Positions 40,775 to 50,729 of a DNA stretch of 64,000 bases are shown here, piece after piece. The notes beneath the pieces are model-generated. The model was not told the DNA's origin. It searched no databases and saw only the letters and a program-made list of their open reading frames with translations. The position numbers and the translations under genes are program-made. Within the stretch, counting starts at the first letter, position 1, and every line of letters starts with the position of its first letter. Origin of the DNA: Trypanosoma brucei gambiense DAL972 (taxonomy: Eukaryota; Euglenozoa; Kinetoplastea; Trypanosomatida; Trypanosomatidae); the NCBI RefSeq assembly GCF_000210295.1, contig NC_026742.1, forward strand, positions 1,178,001-1,242,000. The letters are read 5' to 3'.

Positions 40775-41782
40775 TCAGAAACCCTTGTACAACACTGATA
40801 CGGTAGATTCCTCGATGTAGACTTCCCCGGTGGATTCATTTCTTACCAGGTCAAATGAAACAACAGCACAATTCTTTAGTTTTTTTGTCTTTGCCACATG
40901 GCGGGACGACGACGGCAAAAAGCGCTTTAAAAAACAACGGAAATATCCGCTGTGACCAACCACTATCACTTCTTTAAGTGCAGAGTTTCCGGACTCGGCA
41001 CCGGAGGCAGGCACATAAGGATTGGATTTCACTCCTCCAAACAAATGTTGAACGAACTCATCCATCCGGTCATAAACATTCCTTTTGGCAGTTCTGTTAC
41101 CACCATTTAGGTGGGGGTCAAAGGCGGTACCCAACAGCTGGGGTGTGGCCAATTCCCCCATTTTACACGGAACAATCTTTCCAGGCTCGGTGGAGAGGGA
41201 TTGCGCATCGATATTCCGCGATCCCTCTTGGAGGGACGAGTCCACAACAATTCGTTCGCCCGTGGAAACGATACGAGGTTGCATGCCGACAAGCGCGGTT
41301 TCCATTGCCCGCCGTAGGTTGCTGCAAACAATGAGGGAACAGCTTGCGTCAAAACACACTTGGCCTTTCGCGGAGCGTACGAAACGGGCCAGCTCTTGTG
41401 CCTCTGACCTGCCCTTTTCACTTAAAGGAGAGTCAACGATAACAGAATCGAACGGGTTTGTAAAAAAATAAACGGCCTCGTTCACCATCGCCTTCACAGC
41501 GCGCACAGGCCAAGTTGCATCAAAGCTGTTGAAAAGCGAATTCCACACCGATTGACCGTGTCGGATGAAAACCAACCGTATGACACGTTTGGAACCAGAC
41601 TTTGAGTTAACTTGCACTTGCAAGCAGTTGCTCCCTCGAAATGCCGCCGGGAGGTCATTAGCTGTCGCCATGAAGAAGAAGCCCTCAAAGTAAGTCACCA
41701 ATTTCATACGTAGAGCTTGCGCAGCCGGTGCAACTGCAATTGCCACCGCCACCAGCAGTGCAACCACCATCAGATAAAACAT
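40775..41782 (-). CDS. Membrane-anchored histidine phosphatase (phosphoglycerate mutase superfamily)
   Basis: A 335-aa protein. Residues 3-22 are a hydrophobic segment that can serve as signal anchor. The catalytic block LVFIRHGQSVWN puts the RHG triad at R74-H75-G76, and a second conserved histidine is in VIVVGHSGYFR (near residue 283). R at ICSNLRRAMETAL is the usual phosphate-pocket Arg. All four core residues are present, so phosphatase activity is likely; the substrate is not. Large insert between the blocks and a C-terminal extension separate it from glycolytic dPGM (trypanosomes use iPGM). The anchor suggests ER, secretory or membrane location. Confidence 0.8.
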   Translation of the reverse strand: MFYLMVVALLVAVAIAVAPAAQALRMKLVTYFEGFFFMATANDLPAAFRGSNCLQVQVNSKSGSKRVIRLVFIRHGQSVWNSLFNSFDATWPVRAVKAMVNEAVYFFTNPFDSVIVDSPLSEKGRSEAQELARFVRSAKGQVCFDASCSLIVCSNLRRAMETALVGMQPRIVSTGERIVVDSSLQEGSRNIDAQSLSTEPGKIVPCKMGELATPQLLGTAFDPHLNGGNRTAKRNVYDRMDEFVQHLFGGVKSNPYVPASGAESGNSALKEVIVVGHSGYFRCFLKRFLPSSSRHVAKTKKLKNCAVVSFDLVRNESTGEVYIEESTVSVLYKGF

Positions 41783-42056
41783 TCGTAGTCGGGTTGCTTT
41801 GCCTCTGCTTGACTACTCGCTACGCTAAGTACAGAGACATCACAGGAGTCACGATGTCGATAAAGACAATGCAGATACAACGGAAGGAGCAGCAGCACTG
41901 AAATATACAAATGTAGGCAAACAAAGTACGGGCAAAGAAAAGAGGGAGATATTATCAGTTCAGCAACCGACACCAAATGGAACGAACCACACATCCACCG
42001 GCGGTTCAAGCCGCTTCCATGCAAGGGTCCTGTTTGCACACCGCAGATTTCCCATA

Positions 42057-42815
42057 TTACAGTGCAAATATCATATCAGCATCGGACAGCTCCCTATACG
42101 CACGACTACGGCCATAAATCGCATCACAGACGGTAGACGCTACCACAGTTATGTCGTACTTACATAACTCAAGTTCCTTCAGTTTAACATCGGCTTTCTT
42201 CACATCCTCGTTACATACGAGATGGAGCTGAGAAGAACGCCGATAGCCCCGTCCACACATAGTTCCATGGGAGTACAGCACATCGACTTGCACATTAGAC
42301 ACCGAAACATCCTTAGAACATGTGTATGTTGCCTCCGTATTATTTATAGGGGCACCGGAAGCGTTTAGGCGCTCCGGAATGGTGTGAATACCATCTCTGT
42401 ATCGTAACCGCTTGGAGCCAATTTCATCAGCGAGGTGCCATCGGTGCTGGACGCCAAGAAAATTCTCATCCACAATGACATTTCCATCCTTATGAAACTG
42501 TCGGATCCAACGGCCTGGACACACCTCGTATGTCCAGTAGCCAGTTTTCCATGAAATGCAGCCAGACTGCACTTCACTCTCACTGCCACTAGGATTTGTA
42601 CGAGAAAAAACCTCCACCTCGTACTCGCGGAGCCGCTGCGCCCATTCACATTCCTTCGCAGACACGATTTTTAGTAGTAAATATAGAGATGCTAAAGTTA
42701 AAGCCGCCCGTCCAGCCAACACCGCCTCTGCCATGTGCAAACGCTCCGCGCCCCCAAGGACGGCGGAAGTCAATGTACTAGATAAACCACCCAAAGAGGA
42801 TGGATGCGCAGGCAA
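42057..42815 (-). CDS. MRH-domain ER lectin (OS-9 / glucosidase II beta-like)
   Basis: A 252-aa protein. A hydrophobic stretch (TLASLYLLLKIVSA, about 40-53) acts as signal sequence; M28 (ATG at 42734) would place it closer to the N-terminus and is an alternative start. Residues ~80-235 form one mannose-6-phosphate receptor homology domain: GCISWKTGYWTYEVCPGRW then RQFH (Gln), a Cys-Gly-Arg segment (GTMCGRGYRRSS) and VCNEDV with LELCKYDITV (Glu and Tyr). These are the four sugar-contact positions (Q, R, E, Y) in OS-9 and glucosidase II beta. Six cysteines match family disulfides. OS-9/Yos9 deliver misfolded glycoproteins to ERAD; glucosidase II beta helps trim glycans. Small size (no GII-beta or long OS-9 tails) favours an OS-9-type or minimal role. 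No KDEL-like tail. Confidence 0.75.
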   Translation of the reverse strand: MPAHPSSLGGLSSTLTSAVLGGAERLHMAEAVLAGRAALTLASLYLLLKIVSAKECEWAQRLREYEVEVFSRTNPSGSESEVQSGCISWKTGYWTYEVCPGRWIRQFHKDGNVIVDENFLGVQHRWHLADEIGSKRLRYRDGIHTIPERLNASGAPINNTEATYTCSKDVSVSNVQVDVLYSHGTMCGRGYRRSSQLHLVCNEDVKKADVKLKELELCKYDITVVASTVCDAIYGRSRAYRELSDADMIFAL

Positions 42816-43739
42816 ACTAAGTAGAGCAAGAAAGGAGTGCCAAAAAATAATGGGAACGACCTGCCGGTTGGTAGAATCACAAAAAGAGGTAAAGACAGAC
42901 GTATAAATTTATATGTGTATGTTATGGATAACACGAACGTCAAGTCTACAATCCCACGGCTTCCCCATCCTTATGCGGTGTGGCAAACGGTTGCGAACGT
43001 TCACAACCAGAGGCGCACACGCAAACATACGCCGTGTCCCTTTCCTTATGTTTCATTTTGCTTTCAACTTACCTCAGCTTAAAACACAACCCAATAGGAA
43101 CTAACTATACACGCACGGGGTTGTAAAAATAAAAACTAATTTTGTACGCACGCATATATATATATATACTTATTAGACGGTAAACGCTGCACCGACAGCT
43201 GCACCCCACCTTCCTTCCCATCTCCCGAGCACACATGGATACCAGAGATAGTCACTACAGTTCAAGGGGCTCTTTGCTTGCCACCAAAAACAGACAAACA
43301 AATCATGAACCATTTGACGTGGTAGCCTTTCACACGAAGCGGCCCGAGTAGCTTAAATGGATGCACTAAACCCTAATCTCACCGAAGCCAGCAATCTTTG
43401 CAGTGCGGCGTGGCGGATGGATAATTTTTACACGAGTATATATATATAAATATATATATTTATATGGAAAACCAACGATATATGGTAGGACGAAACTCCT
43501 GTTGCCGCAAAAAACTACACGCGCGTAAACACAACGCCACCCACATGCAGAAGGCATACCCCTGCGCGTACCATTAAAAATAAAAGTTTTCCTTTCTTCA
43601 CAGTTATGTTCATGCTCACCACCCACACTCTTCTATGGTTTCATTGCGATATCGTTGTCTCCTCCGTGAAGTATACTGTCCAACCTCGCCTCATCTTGGT
43701 AATGACGAAGAGCGAGACACCAACTGAGACAACGTGTGC
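42816..43739. other. Spacer with TA runs
   Basis: 3' flank of the BRCT gene. (TA)n runs lie at 43153-43166 and 43438-43463. A sequence at 43333-43370 superficially looks tRNA-like but has no matching T arm. No gene. Confidence 0.5.
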
Positions 43740-44939
43740 TTAAGCCGCTGCACGCTTCTTGTATTTTTTCTCAAGCGTCTCCATGAGCTTTGCTGAAGGA
43801 GCGTACGGTCCATACGGTGGAATCAGCTCCTTGAATATCATACAATCTTCCGCCCAATTCGACTGTACCAGGATTAGACCTGGAACCGTCTTCTTCACAT
43901 GAGCTGCCTCGATCAATATGGGGCACTTTTTTTCACTGTGATCATACAACACGTGAGTAGTGGAACTCCTCAGCAGCTCCCCAAGTTTCCCGTGTGAAGA
44001 TATGATTACTCTTCCTCCGCACGCGACGAGCGCTTTAACAACCAACGGGTTGGATTCAAGTACAGGTGTCAGAAGGAATTTAATGCCGCTGAAAAGAGCA
44101 TTGTTCACACGGTTGTTGCGCTGATCACCTTTAAACACTTCTATATCGGTAGCTCGGTTCCGACCTTCACGGACGTCATCGGAGTGTTCATCTTCCTTCT
44201 CCACTAGCCTTCCCTCTCCGGCAGCACTGCAAACAGCTTCGTAGATGTCTATGTTCGTATATCGTAGTTCTGGTATCTGAAAAGTTGGCGGAAGCTTCAT
44301 GTTTTCGGGGGAAGTAACCACTTCTCTCGCAGCGATTGCCCCATCAGCTACCGCTCTCCCGGCGGCGGCAAGCGTGTATTCCTTGACATTCATAACATAA
44401 TATGGATGGTGATGGTGCGGAAGGTCCATCCCTTTTACGGTGGGTTGCGGTACAAGGGGAATGGCGGCCAAATGGAAGAGAGATGGGTGAATCTGGCGCG
44501 ATTGAAGCAAGCAGTCCAGCATCCACGTGATGGGGACCACAAAAACACCACGTCCCGCTTCCACACATTTTCGAACCTTCTCACTTCGTTCGTATCCTGG
44601 ACGATACACCAACACATTCACTCGACCGAAGTCAAGCTCCACCATGCACGTTGCTCCATGCCGCTCAGCCATCCGCCACTCAACGGAGTGACTTTGGTGC
44701 TTCACACTACGTGGAATTATGCCGTTGAAGGTTATGGTAAGGTCGGTAAAGATCTGTGGTACACCGTGACGGTCCATCGGGCGTGCGAAGGAACATATCT
44801 TGCAGAAGGCTTCTTCTTTAGGGACCTCCACTGAACAATTTGTGCAAGTCCATCCACTCGTCGCCACCGTTGAGTCTATCGGGTCGATGACTCGCCGTGC
44901 TGCTGATGTTTTCATCTCTCTTGGCTTCGTTACGGGCAT
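43740..44939 (-). CDS. RanBP2-type zinc-finger protein with two BRCT domains
   Basis: A 399-aa protein. Residues 29-51 are a RanBP2/NZF finger: W30, C32, C35, C46, C49 (GWTCTNC ... FCKIC). Residues ~65-160 form a BRCT of the FCP1 or Rev1 type, including the typical WMLDCLLQSRQI motif. A second BRCT spans ~285-385 (VKALVACGGRVI ... THVLYDH ... ILVQSNWAEDCM). BRCT pairs bind phosphopeptides in DNA damage and transcription; RanBP2 fingers bind RNA, Ran or ubiquitin. The combination suggests a nuclear adapter in DNA repair or RNA polymerase II-related work. The C-terminus is Lys-rich, a possible nuclear signal. I do not know an exact orthologue. Confidence 0.75.
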   Translation of the reverse strand: MPVTKPREMKTSAARRVIDPIDSTVATSGWTCTNCSVEVPKEEAFCKICSFARPMDRHGVPQIFTDLTITFNGIIPRSVKHQSHSVEWRMAERHGATCMVELDFGRVNVLVYRPGYERSEKVRKCVEAGRGVFVVPITWMLDCLLQSRQIHPSLFHLAAIPLVPQPTVKGMDLPHHHHPYYVMNVKEYTLAAAGRAVADGAIAAREVVTSPENMKLPPTFQIPELRYTNIDIYEAVCSAAGEGRLVEKEDEHSDDVREGRNRATDIEVFKGDQRNNRVNNALFSGIKFLLTPVLESNPLVVKALVACGGRVIISSHGKLGELLRSSTTHVLYDHSEKKCPILIEAAHVKKTVPGLILVQSNWAEDCMIFKELIPPYGPYAPSAKLMETLEKKYKKRAAA

Positions 44940-45317
44940 ATTCGGACCCTCTCAGTTTCAAGGAAAATATTCAACAAGTTAAAAAAAGGTACGAATATTA
45001 AGCAGTATCACTCAGAAGGTACGACAACAATGACAAAAAGTTTCCTCCTTCCCACACTTTGGAAAGGCAGATGTGTGACCAGACGAACAAGCAAATGCAC
45101 TTGTGTAGGAAGAACTAGTCATAAAGAACATCTACTATAACAAATAACATAGGTGAAAACCGAATGTGGTCATTGACATAATTCCCACTTTTCGCAGCAG
45201 TGACACAAAGGTCACTCAGATGTTACCTCCTTGTGCAATTAGTTGCCCTTGCCTTCTAAGTTTAGGCACATCCGTAGATTTCATTCCACAAAGGATGCAC
45301 AACACGGTAAGGGGTGG
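44940..45317. other. Spacer
   Basis: 3' flank of the AMP deaminase-like gene plus the BRCT gene's 5' region. Nothing recognised. Confidence 0.5.
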
Positions 45318-48300
45318 CTATCGGTGCAGAGGAGGTAACGAGGGAAGTTCCCGCCCACCCTTCTTCGGCACATCCTCAACACGCACATGCCTGAGCACTC
45401 CTGGCGGCATTGGGCGCCATCGCAAAAGTCGTTTGACTGTCTCCCGCTCCGCTGTCATGAATTCGGTATCCGGCACGGGTGGTACTCCCCGCGGGTACCT
45501 CAGCGACTTCGCCCTATTTTCGCGCTCGACTGCCTCCATTGCGGATTGTCTTCGGGCGCCCACCTCAACGAGATTCTCGACCAAATGCCGTTGTTGTCGA
45601 CGGAGAGCATCCGCATCAAGACGTTTGACGCGAAGACTTTCTCGCGTTGACTCTATATCGCGGAGTAACATTTCCATGGCCTGGTCGTGGGTCGACAGTA
45701 TAACCTCATTGGCATCAATGCCAACGTTCATCTCATTGATTTCCTCCTCCTGATGAGTCGTGAGCATACAGCGTTTGATGGGCCGACCGGAGCATAACTC
45801 AAGCATCTGCATCTCTGTATGGTACGTCTCAAATCGGAAGGCAACACGGATGTCGGAAAGATGCGTCCGCAGGGGGTCATTTCCAAGAGACGAGCTCATA
45901 TACCAACAATCACCGATCGCCTCTCGCTTAAACGTATAATCAAACCCACACTGAAGCACGGAGTTGCGCGCGATTTCACATAGATCATTCGGGGATAAAC
46001 CCCACACCCGTGCCGCAACGCTGTATTCTTCGATAAGTGGTTCTTGCGTCTGGTGAAACATCATCGGATCATCGGTACTAAGTGAAACATTCAGTCCGCG
46101 TCTAAAAAATTCTGGGAACGGATTGTTCAAAAACCTCAAAAAAAGCGCGTTGTTGCTCAGCGGCGAAACGTGCAAACCAATCCGCGAAAGATAGTACAAG
46201 TACTGCATAGGAGGATCCTTACGAAGATTGATGCCGTGGCATATGCTATTGGCGCAGAGAAACGCCCCATAGAGATGGCCAACGGATCCAGATTCTCCAC
46301 AGTGCGGCCGCAGGGCAAATGTCGAAAAGCCACGCGAGGCGCGGAACTCATTGAGTGTGCGGATGTTGGCATACAAGTAGTATAGATAGTAGTCGTAGGA
46401 GGGATTTTCGACGGACGTCCACGCCCATGGGGATACCACGGTGAAAGGTGTGTCTATCGTTGCTTCGTTGTCGACAGAATCAAAACCGCTCACATGGTTC
46501 AAGAAATTATGCACCAGTGGATGCTGCGACGGGTGCAAAGATGCCTCCCAAAGCGGCTGGAAGATATTCTGAAGGTACTGGCCGAAACTGCCGATGATAT
46601 TTTGGGCACGGAACACCTTGTAAACACGTGGAACCTGGATGATCCATTTGTTGTGTTGTGAAGACATACCATGTGTAGAGAACCAGAGAGCAAGGCTATC
46701 CCATTCCTTGACGTTGGTCCCATAAATCGAGACACGATTCTCAGCATACGTATGTCGATCTCTTGAGTATTGAGCAAACACGTCATGAATCAACTCAGCA
46801 AAATACCGCCCTTTCATAAAGTTGTCCGTTTTGAGCAGTAGCGAACGCATGTCAGGTGATTCAAGAGGATTATATTTATTATTGAAATTGTCAAACCGCT
46901 CGAACAATGTGTGGTCCGCCTGAACATTAAGCTGATCAACTGTCAGATTCGGTGTGATACCGTTGTTCTTAAAGAACTGAGCGAGTGTGAGGATTGTATC
47001 GCCCTTCTTAAAGGCGATATCGTCACCACTGTAGACAAGCTTCTTCACTACGAAATTCAGAAGTTGTCTACCGGTCATTCCAGCCGCCATGTGAATGTGC
47101 GTATCCACCTTAACCGCTTGATAAATGTCTCGGTTTGATGATGTACGCTCTTCCGTCGTCCCTGCCTCGTTGGCGTGGTTGAGGGCAAGGTGTAGACGAA
47201 ACTTGTGCTCAAGATTTTCCAACCGTTGGTGCGCAAAGTCCTTCACCTCTGGGCGTGAACAAATTCCATGAAGTTCAGCCAAATCACTGTTAAAGGCCTC
47301 CAGTGTGGGAACATGCCGAGGCCACGCGTGGACGACATTCTTTGGGAACGAAATGAAAACTGCGTCACTAGCGGCATATGTCCAGTCATCTTCATTGAAA
47401 CTATCTGTTTTCCTCCGGAAGTCGGCTTCGACTGTACGCTCCGAGGTTGTTTCCCATGGATTAGGCGGTTCCCATATGTACTTAAAACGCAAATCTAGCG
47501 CCCGCGCGACGTGAGGGGCGGCGGCGACCGCTGATTTCACTTCCTTTAGTGGTCCACTTAGTACCGTGCGGGGAAAACGAATGCGCATGTCCAAGACAGT
47601 GTCGTATTCCACTTCCTTCACGCGACTCAGGTAGTACCACCGTGAAGGGCCGGCAACCTCCTGTGGTGACAATTGGTTGAGGCGCAAGTCACGAAGCAAA
47701 CTATGTTCTAGCTCCCACGATTCTTCACGAAATGCGAGACGCACGTTTGTCACCTGACTCTTTTCAAACTCGTTACCGTCGACACCCCGATGGTACCGCT
47801 GCCCAAGCCATTCCTTCTTCCGCTCCGATGGAAAGGAAGACATTATGACACTGTTTCGTGCTAGCTCCGTAACATCTAGGAAACTCAAACGAAATAAATT
47901 CATTGCAGTTCCATATTCCTCTATTAATGGCGTCATACTGTGATGAAAGTAAAGGGGCGCATGTGTACTTATCGCCACCTTGAGGCAGCGGTGTAGAAAG
48001 TTAGGAAGGGGATGCTTCTGGTATGGAGTGACACCGCGCACATGATCGTGAAGGGGACTGACAGTAAGACCAACGCCGTGGAGACCGCAAAGATATTGCA
48101 ACACGGGGTAATCCATAATCCTCGTGGCTCGCGTAATCACGTCCCCTAGCAAATATCCAGCCAGAAGCGCGTTCACACAATTCTGGTGAGTGCCACTAAT
48201 GCGGAGTTGGAAAGTGTTGAGCCCCCTCATTTTTCTAAGATCATTCAGAACCTTCATGTTTGCATAGATGTAATACACGTAATACAATCCATTCGGCTTG

Positions 48301-49613
48301 TCTTCATAGTTAATATCGCTTGGTACAGGTGATTCCACGTCCAAATCCGCTTCAACACCGGTAGACACGGCCTCAACTTGAAAGCCACCAAGCTGCTTTA
48401 ACAGCCAAACAAGAGAGGAATACTTTTGTGTTGATGGTTGTAATGTGGCCTTGAAGAGCGGCAGAAAAAGGTTATCAAGCTGGTCTTGAATTGTTTTGCA
48501 TTCAACCGCGTAGTTCACCCCGGAAGGAACCTCGTGCTTCAAACGGAGCTCCAGGATCCACATATTATTTTTGTAGGGTCCAATGTTCTGCCCATGTAGT
48601 GCCTCTGCAATATCGAACAACTCTCCAGGGTAGGTTGCATACACTGGAATAGAGTACTCCGTCGCTTGTACATTATATGTCCGCTGTTCCTCCCTCTGCA
48701 TCCGACACTGAAGAAAGCGCGCCGTGCAGGAACCCCGAAGGTGCAGAAAGCTGTACCGCAGTTCCGCACTGAGTGGTTTATTGTCACGTTTACGATCGTC
48801 TTTATCATAATTTCCATGATATAATTGCCACCCCAGGCCCTCGACAGTCAGACGTGTGGGATCCTCCACGCCATTAGCTTGGAACAGTTCCCTCAAAGTG
48901 GAGTTGGATCCGTCGCGCAAGCGAATCGGGGCATCAGGGGTGTGGCGATACCAATCTTGGATGAAGTCCAACAGCTCCTGACCATCAGGGAATCGTGACA
49001 GGAGAACACAATTATCTACCTTCGTGACGTTGGAAAAGACCCCACCGGCCTTGCTAAAGCTATGTCTTTCCTCAATATCGGCATTAAGAAGGAAAAACAT
49101 CCTAGACCGCTCCTGTATAATGTTCAGCCGGTGCGAACAAGCTTTAATGCATGTTGTATTCCCGACAGTTAGTTTCAGCTGCTGCACATCCTTGACAAAC
49201 TTTTTCCACGGTTGTGAACACACAATTGACACATCCCTGCAAGAGGCACGATAAACACCATCCTCCTGTGAAATAGATACATGCTTCAGATTTGCTGACA
49301 AATGTGAGACCTCGTTAGACTTCTTATACTGGGTCCTCATGTCGATGGCAAGATCGAGACGTTTGTACACCTTGCGCAAATCCACTCCGCCGTCATCTCC
49401 GTCGATGACCACCTTGAACATATTTGATTCCTGCAACTGACATTTCAAGTAGTCATTGCGCCCTTCAGTAGTTGCAGTTGGATGCGGTTGCGGTGACTGG
49501 CCGAACTGATTCACACTCTGCCATGGCCTAAGAAAAAATGAGCTACGCCCGGGAGCCAGAGACACACTCATTCTTGCCTCCTCCCCTAACACTCGTTTTC
49601 CAGAGGAAGGCAA
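45318..49613 (-). CDS. AMP deaminase with an inactive N-terminal repeat domain
   Basis: A 1431-aa protein with two tandem AMP-deaminase-fold regions. The C-terminal one (about 780-1330) is complete: VDTHIHMAAGMTG at ~835-847 (HxH zinc ligands), SPLSNNALF, SLSTDDPMMFH and LIEEYSVAA near 1173-1196 (the Asp pair and substrate motif). The N-terminal one (about 100-690) has the same architecture but altered active-site motifs: VDNCVLLSRF in place of the HxH block, SPLHDHV, and AISTHAPLYFHH in place of STDDPLQFH. A functional enzyme would deaminate AMP to IMP and regulate adenylate pools. The N-terminal half is likely structural or regulatory. C-terminal 100 residues are charged and possibly coiled-coil. 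Length is about twice a usual family member. Confidence 0.9.
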   Translation of the reverse strand: MPSSGKRVLGEEARMSVSLAPGRSSFFLRPWQSVNQFGQSPQPHPTATTEGRNDYLKCQLQESNMFKVVIDGDDGGVDLRKVYKRLDLAIDMRTQYKKSNEVSHLSANLKHVSISQEDGVYRASCRDVSIVCSQPWKKFVKDVQQLKLTVGNTTCIKACSHRLNIIQERSRMFFLLNADIEERHSFSKAGGVFSNVTKVDNCVLLSRFPDGQELLDFIQDWYRHTPDAPIRLRDGSNSTLRELFQANGVEDPTRLTVEGLGWQLYHGNYDKDDRKRDNKPLSAELRYSFLHLRGSCTARFLQCRMQREEQRTYNVQATEYSIPVYATYPGELFDIAEALHGQNIGPYKNNMWILELRLKHEVPSGVNYAVECKTIQDQLDNLFLPLFKATLQPSTQKYSSLVWLLKQLGGFQVEAVSTGVEADLDVESPVPSDINYEDKPNGLYYVYYIYANMKVLNDLRKMRGLNTFQLRISGTHQNCVNALLAGYLLGDVITRATRIMDYPVLQYLCGLHGVGLTVSPLHDHVRGVTPYQKHPLPNFLHRCLKVAISTHAPLYFHHSMTPLIEEYGTAMNLFRLSFLDVTELARNSVIMSSFPSERKKEWLGQRYHRGVDGNEFEKSQVTNVRLAFREESWELEHSLLRDLRLNQLSPQEVAGPSRWYYLSRVKEVEYDTVLDMRIRFPRTVLSGPLKEVKSAVAAAPHVARALDLRFKYIWEPPNPWETTSERTVEADFRRKTDSFNEDDWTYAASDAVFISFPKNVVHAWPRHVPTLEAFNSDLAELHGICSRPEVKDFAHQRLENLEHKFRLHLALNHANEAGTTEERTSSNRDIYQAVKVDTHIHMAAGMTGRQLLNFVVKKLVYSGDDIAFKKGDTILTLAQFFKNNGITPNLTVDQLNVQADHTLFERFDNFNNKYNPLESPDMRSLLLKTDNFMKGRYFAELIHDVFAQYSRDRHTYAENRVSIYGTNVKEWDSLALWFSTHGMSSQHNKWIIQVPRVYKVFRAQNIIGSFGQYLQNIFQPLWEASLHPSQHPLVHNFLNHVSGFDSVDNEATIDTPFTVVSPWAWTSVENPSYDYYLYYLYANIRTLNEFRASRGFSTFALRPHCGESGSVGHLYGAFLCANSICHGINLRKDPPMQYLYYLSRIGLHVSPLSNNALFLRFLNNPFPEFFRRGLNVSLSTDDPMMFHQTQEPLIEEYSVAARVWGLSPNDLCEIARNSVLQCGFDYTFKREAIGDCWYMSSSLGNDPLRTHLSDIRVAFRFETYHTEMQMLELCSGRPIKRCMLTTHQEEEINEMNVGIDANEVILSTHDQAMEMLLRDIESTRESLRVKRLDADALRRQQRHLVENLVEVGARRQSAMEAVERENRAKSLRYPRGVPPVPDTEFMTAERETVKRLLRWRPMPPGVLRHVRVEDVPKKGGRELPSLPPLHR

Positions 49614-50045
49614 CGTGCAAGGTGCGGAACAAGCAAGTCAGATAGTTCTCGTAAAATGTGTCTTGTTCTTCTAAGTTCCCGCTGAGCAGACTTGAAAAAA
49701 AAAAAAGTAAGTGAAGAATGCGATTGGAAACAAGAAAAAAAAACAGTAAAGTGAGGAAAACAAGAAGTCTGTGACCATCACACGCAATAATAAGGATAGG
49801 ACGTAACTGTAACCAAGCCCACTCACTGAGGCACAAAAACCCACTGAATTACCCTTCGTTGGTATTCAAACGTAATAGGGATATAAAATGATTCTTCCTT
49901 CAGCAAAAATATAATGCTATACCCCTCCCCCCCGCCTCAATGAATATACCGGTAACGTGCAAATGACGTCACTTCATGGCCGGCGCTGCTGTTTCTCACT
50001 TTTTTTAATCCACTCCATCGCCATTCACAACCTTTCATTCCGCTT
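49614..50045. other. Spacer
   Basis: SCAMP 3' flank and 5' region of the AMP deaminase gene; A-runs at 49695-49706 and near 49735-49743 in + sense could form the splice polypyrimidine tract of the coding strand. No gene. Confidence 0.5.
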
Positions 50046-50729
50046 CTATGGGGCTGTGTCAGCAGGCGCGCCGGCCTCGGGTTTGGCTGACGAAGCCATG
50101 CGAAAGTATTTAATTCCCAATAATAAAAGCATAAGACAATGAGCTGTCCAGAGAGATGCGGATATGATAGCAAGGATAAACACGAGGAAGTTCTTTTCAC
50201 CAAGCGCCATGATCCATCCGCACCCCCCAAGACCGCTAACCCCAACGGCCATCCATATGTCGAATATCACACCTAAGGCGAGACCAACGTACCCAAGCCA
50301 GCGCCTGGAATTGGCTTCACTTACCACCGATGAGTACACATTGTAATACCAAACAACAAACGCTCCAGGAATGCCAACAAGGTACACAAACGACAGACCA
50401 AAGTGCATGCCACTCCCGCCGAAAACAAAGCTTAGAAGTGCGATCGATATATTGTAGATAATGATCGCAATGAGGGCAAAGTACATGAAAGCAAGAGTGT
50501 ACATAAAGCGTTGCGAAGGTACTGGTACCTGTTCCTTGATGTTGTGATACACCAAAGGTTTGATGCACAAAAATTGGGGAGGAAAATTGGGCTCGGGGCC
50601 AAGCGGTGATGCGACGTTACCTTGCATTCGGCGTATCTCCTGACGTCGCTTAGCTAATTCCGCCTCCTTTTCCTCCACCATGGCGAGCGAAAGGTCCGCT
50701 GGAATGCCAACAACTGAGTCCGCTGGCAT
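50046..50729 (-). CDS. SCAMP-family membrane trafficking protein
   Basis: A 227-aa protein. The N-terminal cytosolic part has a charged helix (EEKEAELAKRRQEIRRMQG). Next is the SCAMP core: NFPPQF and IKPLVYHNIKEQVPVP (compare the conserved NWPP ... KP.FY.D...E.P), then four hydrophobic segments at roughly 82-105, 110-130, 150-170 and 180-205, and a short C-terminal tail. No NPF repeats are seen, unlike longer animal SCAMPs. SCAMPs sit in Golgi, endosome and plasma membrane and act in endocytic and exocytic traffic; in T. brucei this would relate to flagellar pocket traffic, which is inference. Confidence 0.85.
   Translation of the reverse strand: MPADSVVGIPADLSLAMVEEKEAELAKRRQEIRRMQGNVASPLGPEPNFPPQFLCIKPLVYHNIKEQVPVPSQRFMYTLAFMYFALIAIIIYNISIALLSFVFGGSGMHFGLSFVYLVGIPGAFVVWYYNVYSSVVSEANSRRWLGYVGLALGVIFDIWMAVGVSGLGGCGWIMALGEKNFLVFILAIISASLWTAHCLMLLLLGIKYFRMASSAKPEAGAPADTAP

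Noticed and set aside
43333..43405. tRNA-like string GGCCCGAGTAGCTTAAATGG
   Set aside because: Resembles a D-arm side, but no GTTCGAATC-type T arm or pairing acceptor stem at proper distance.
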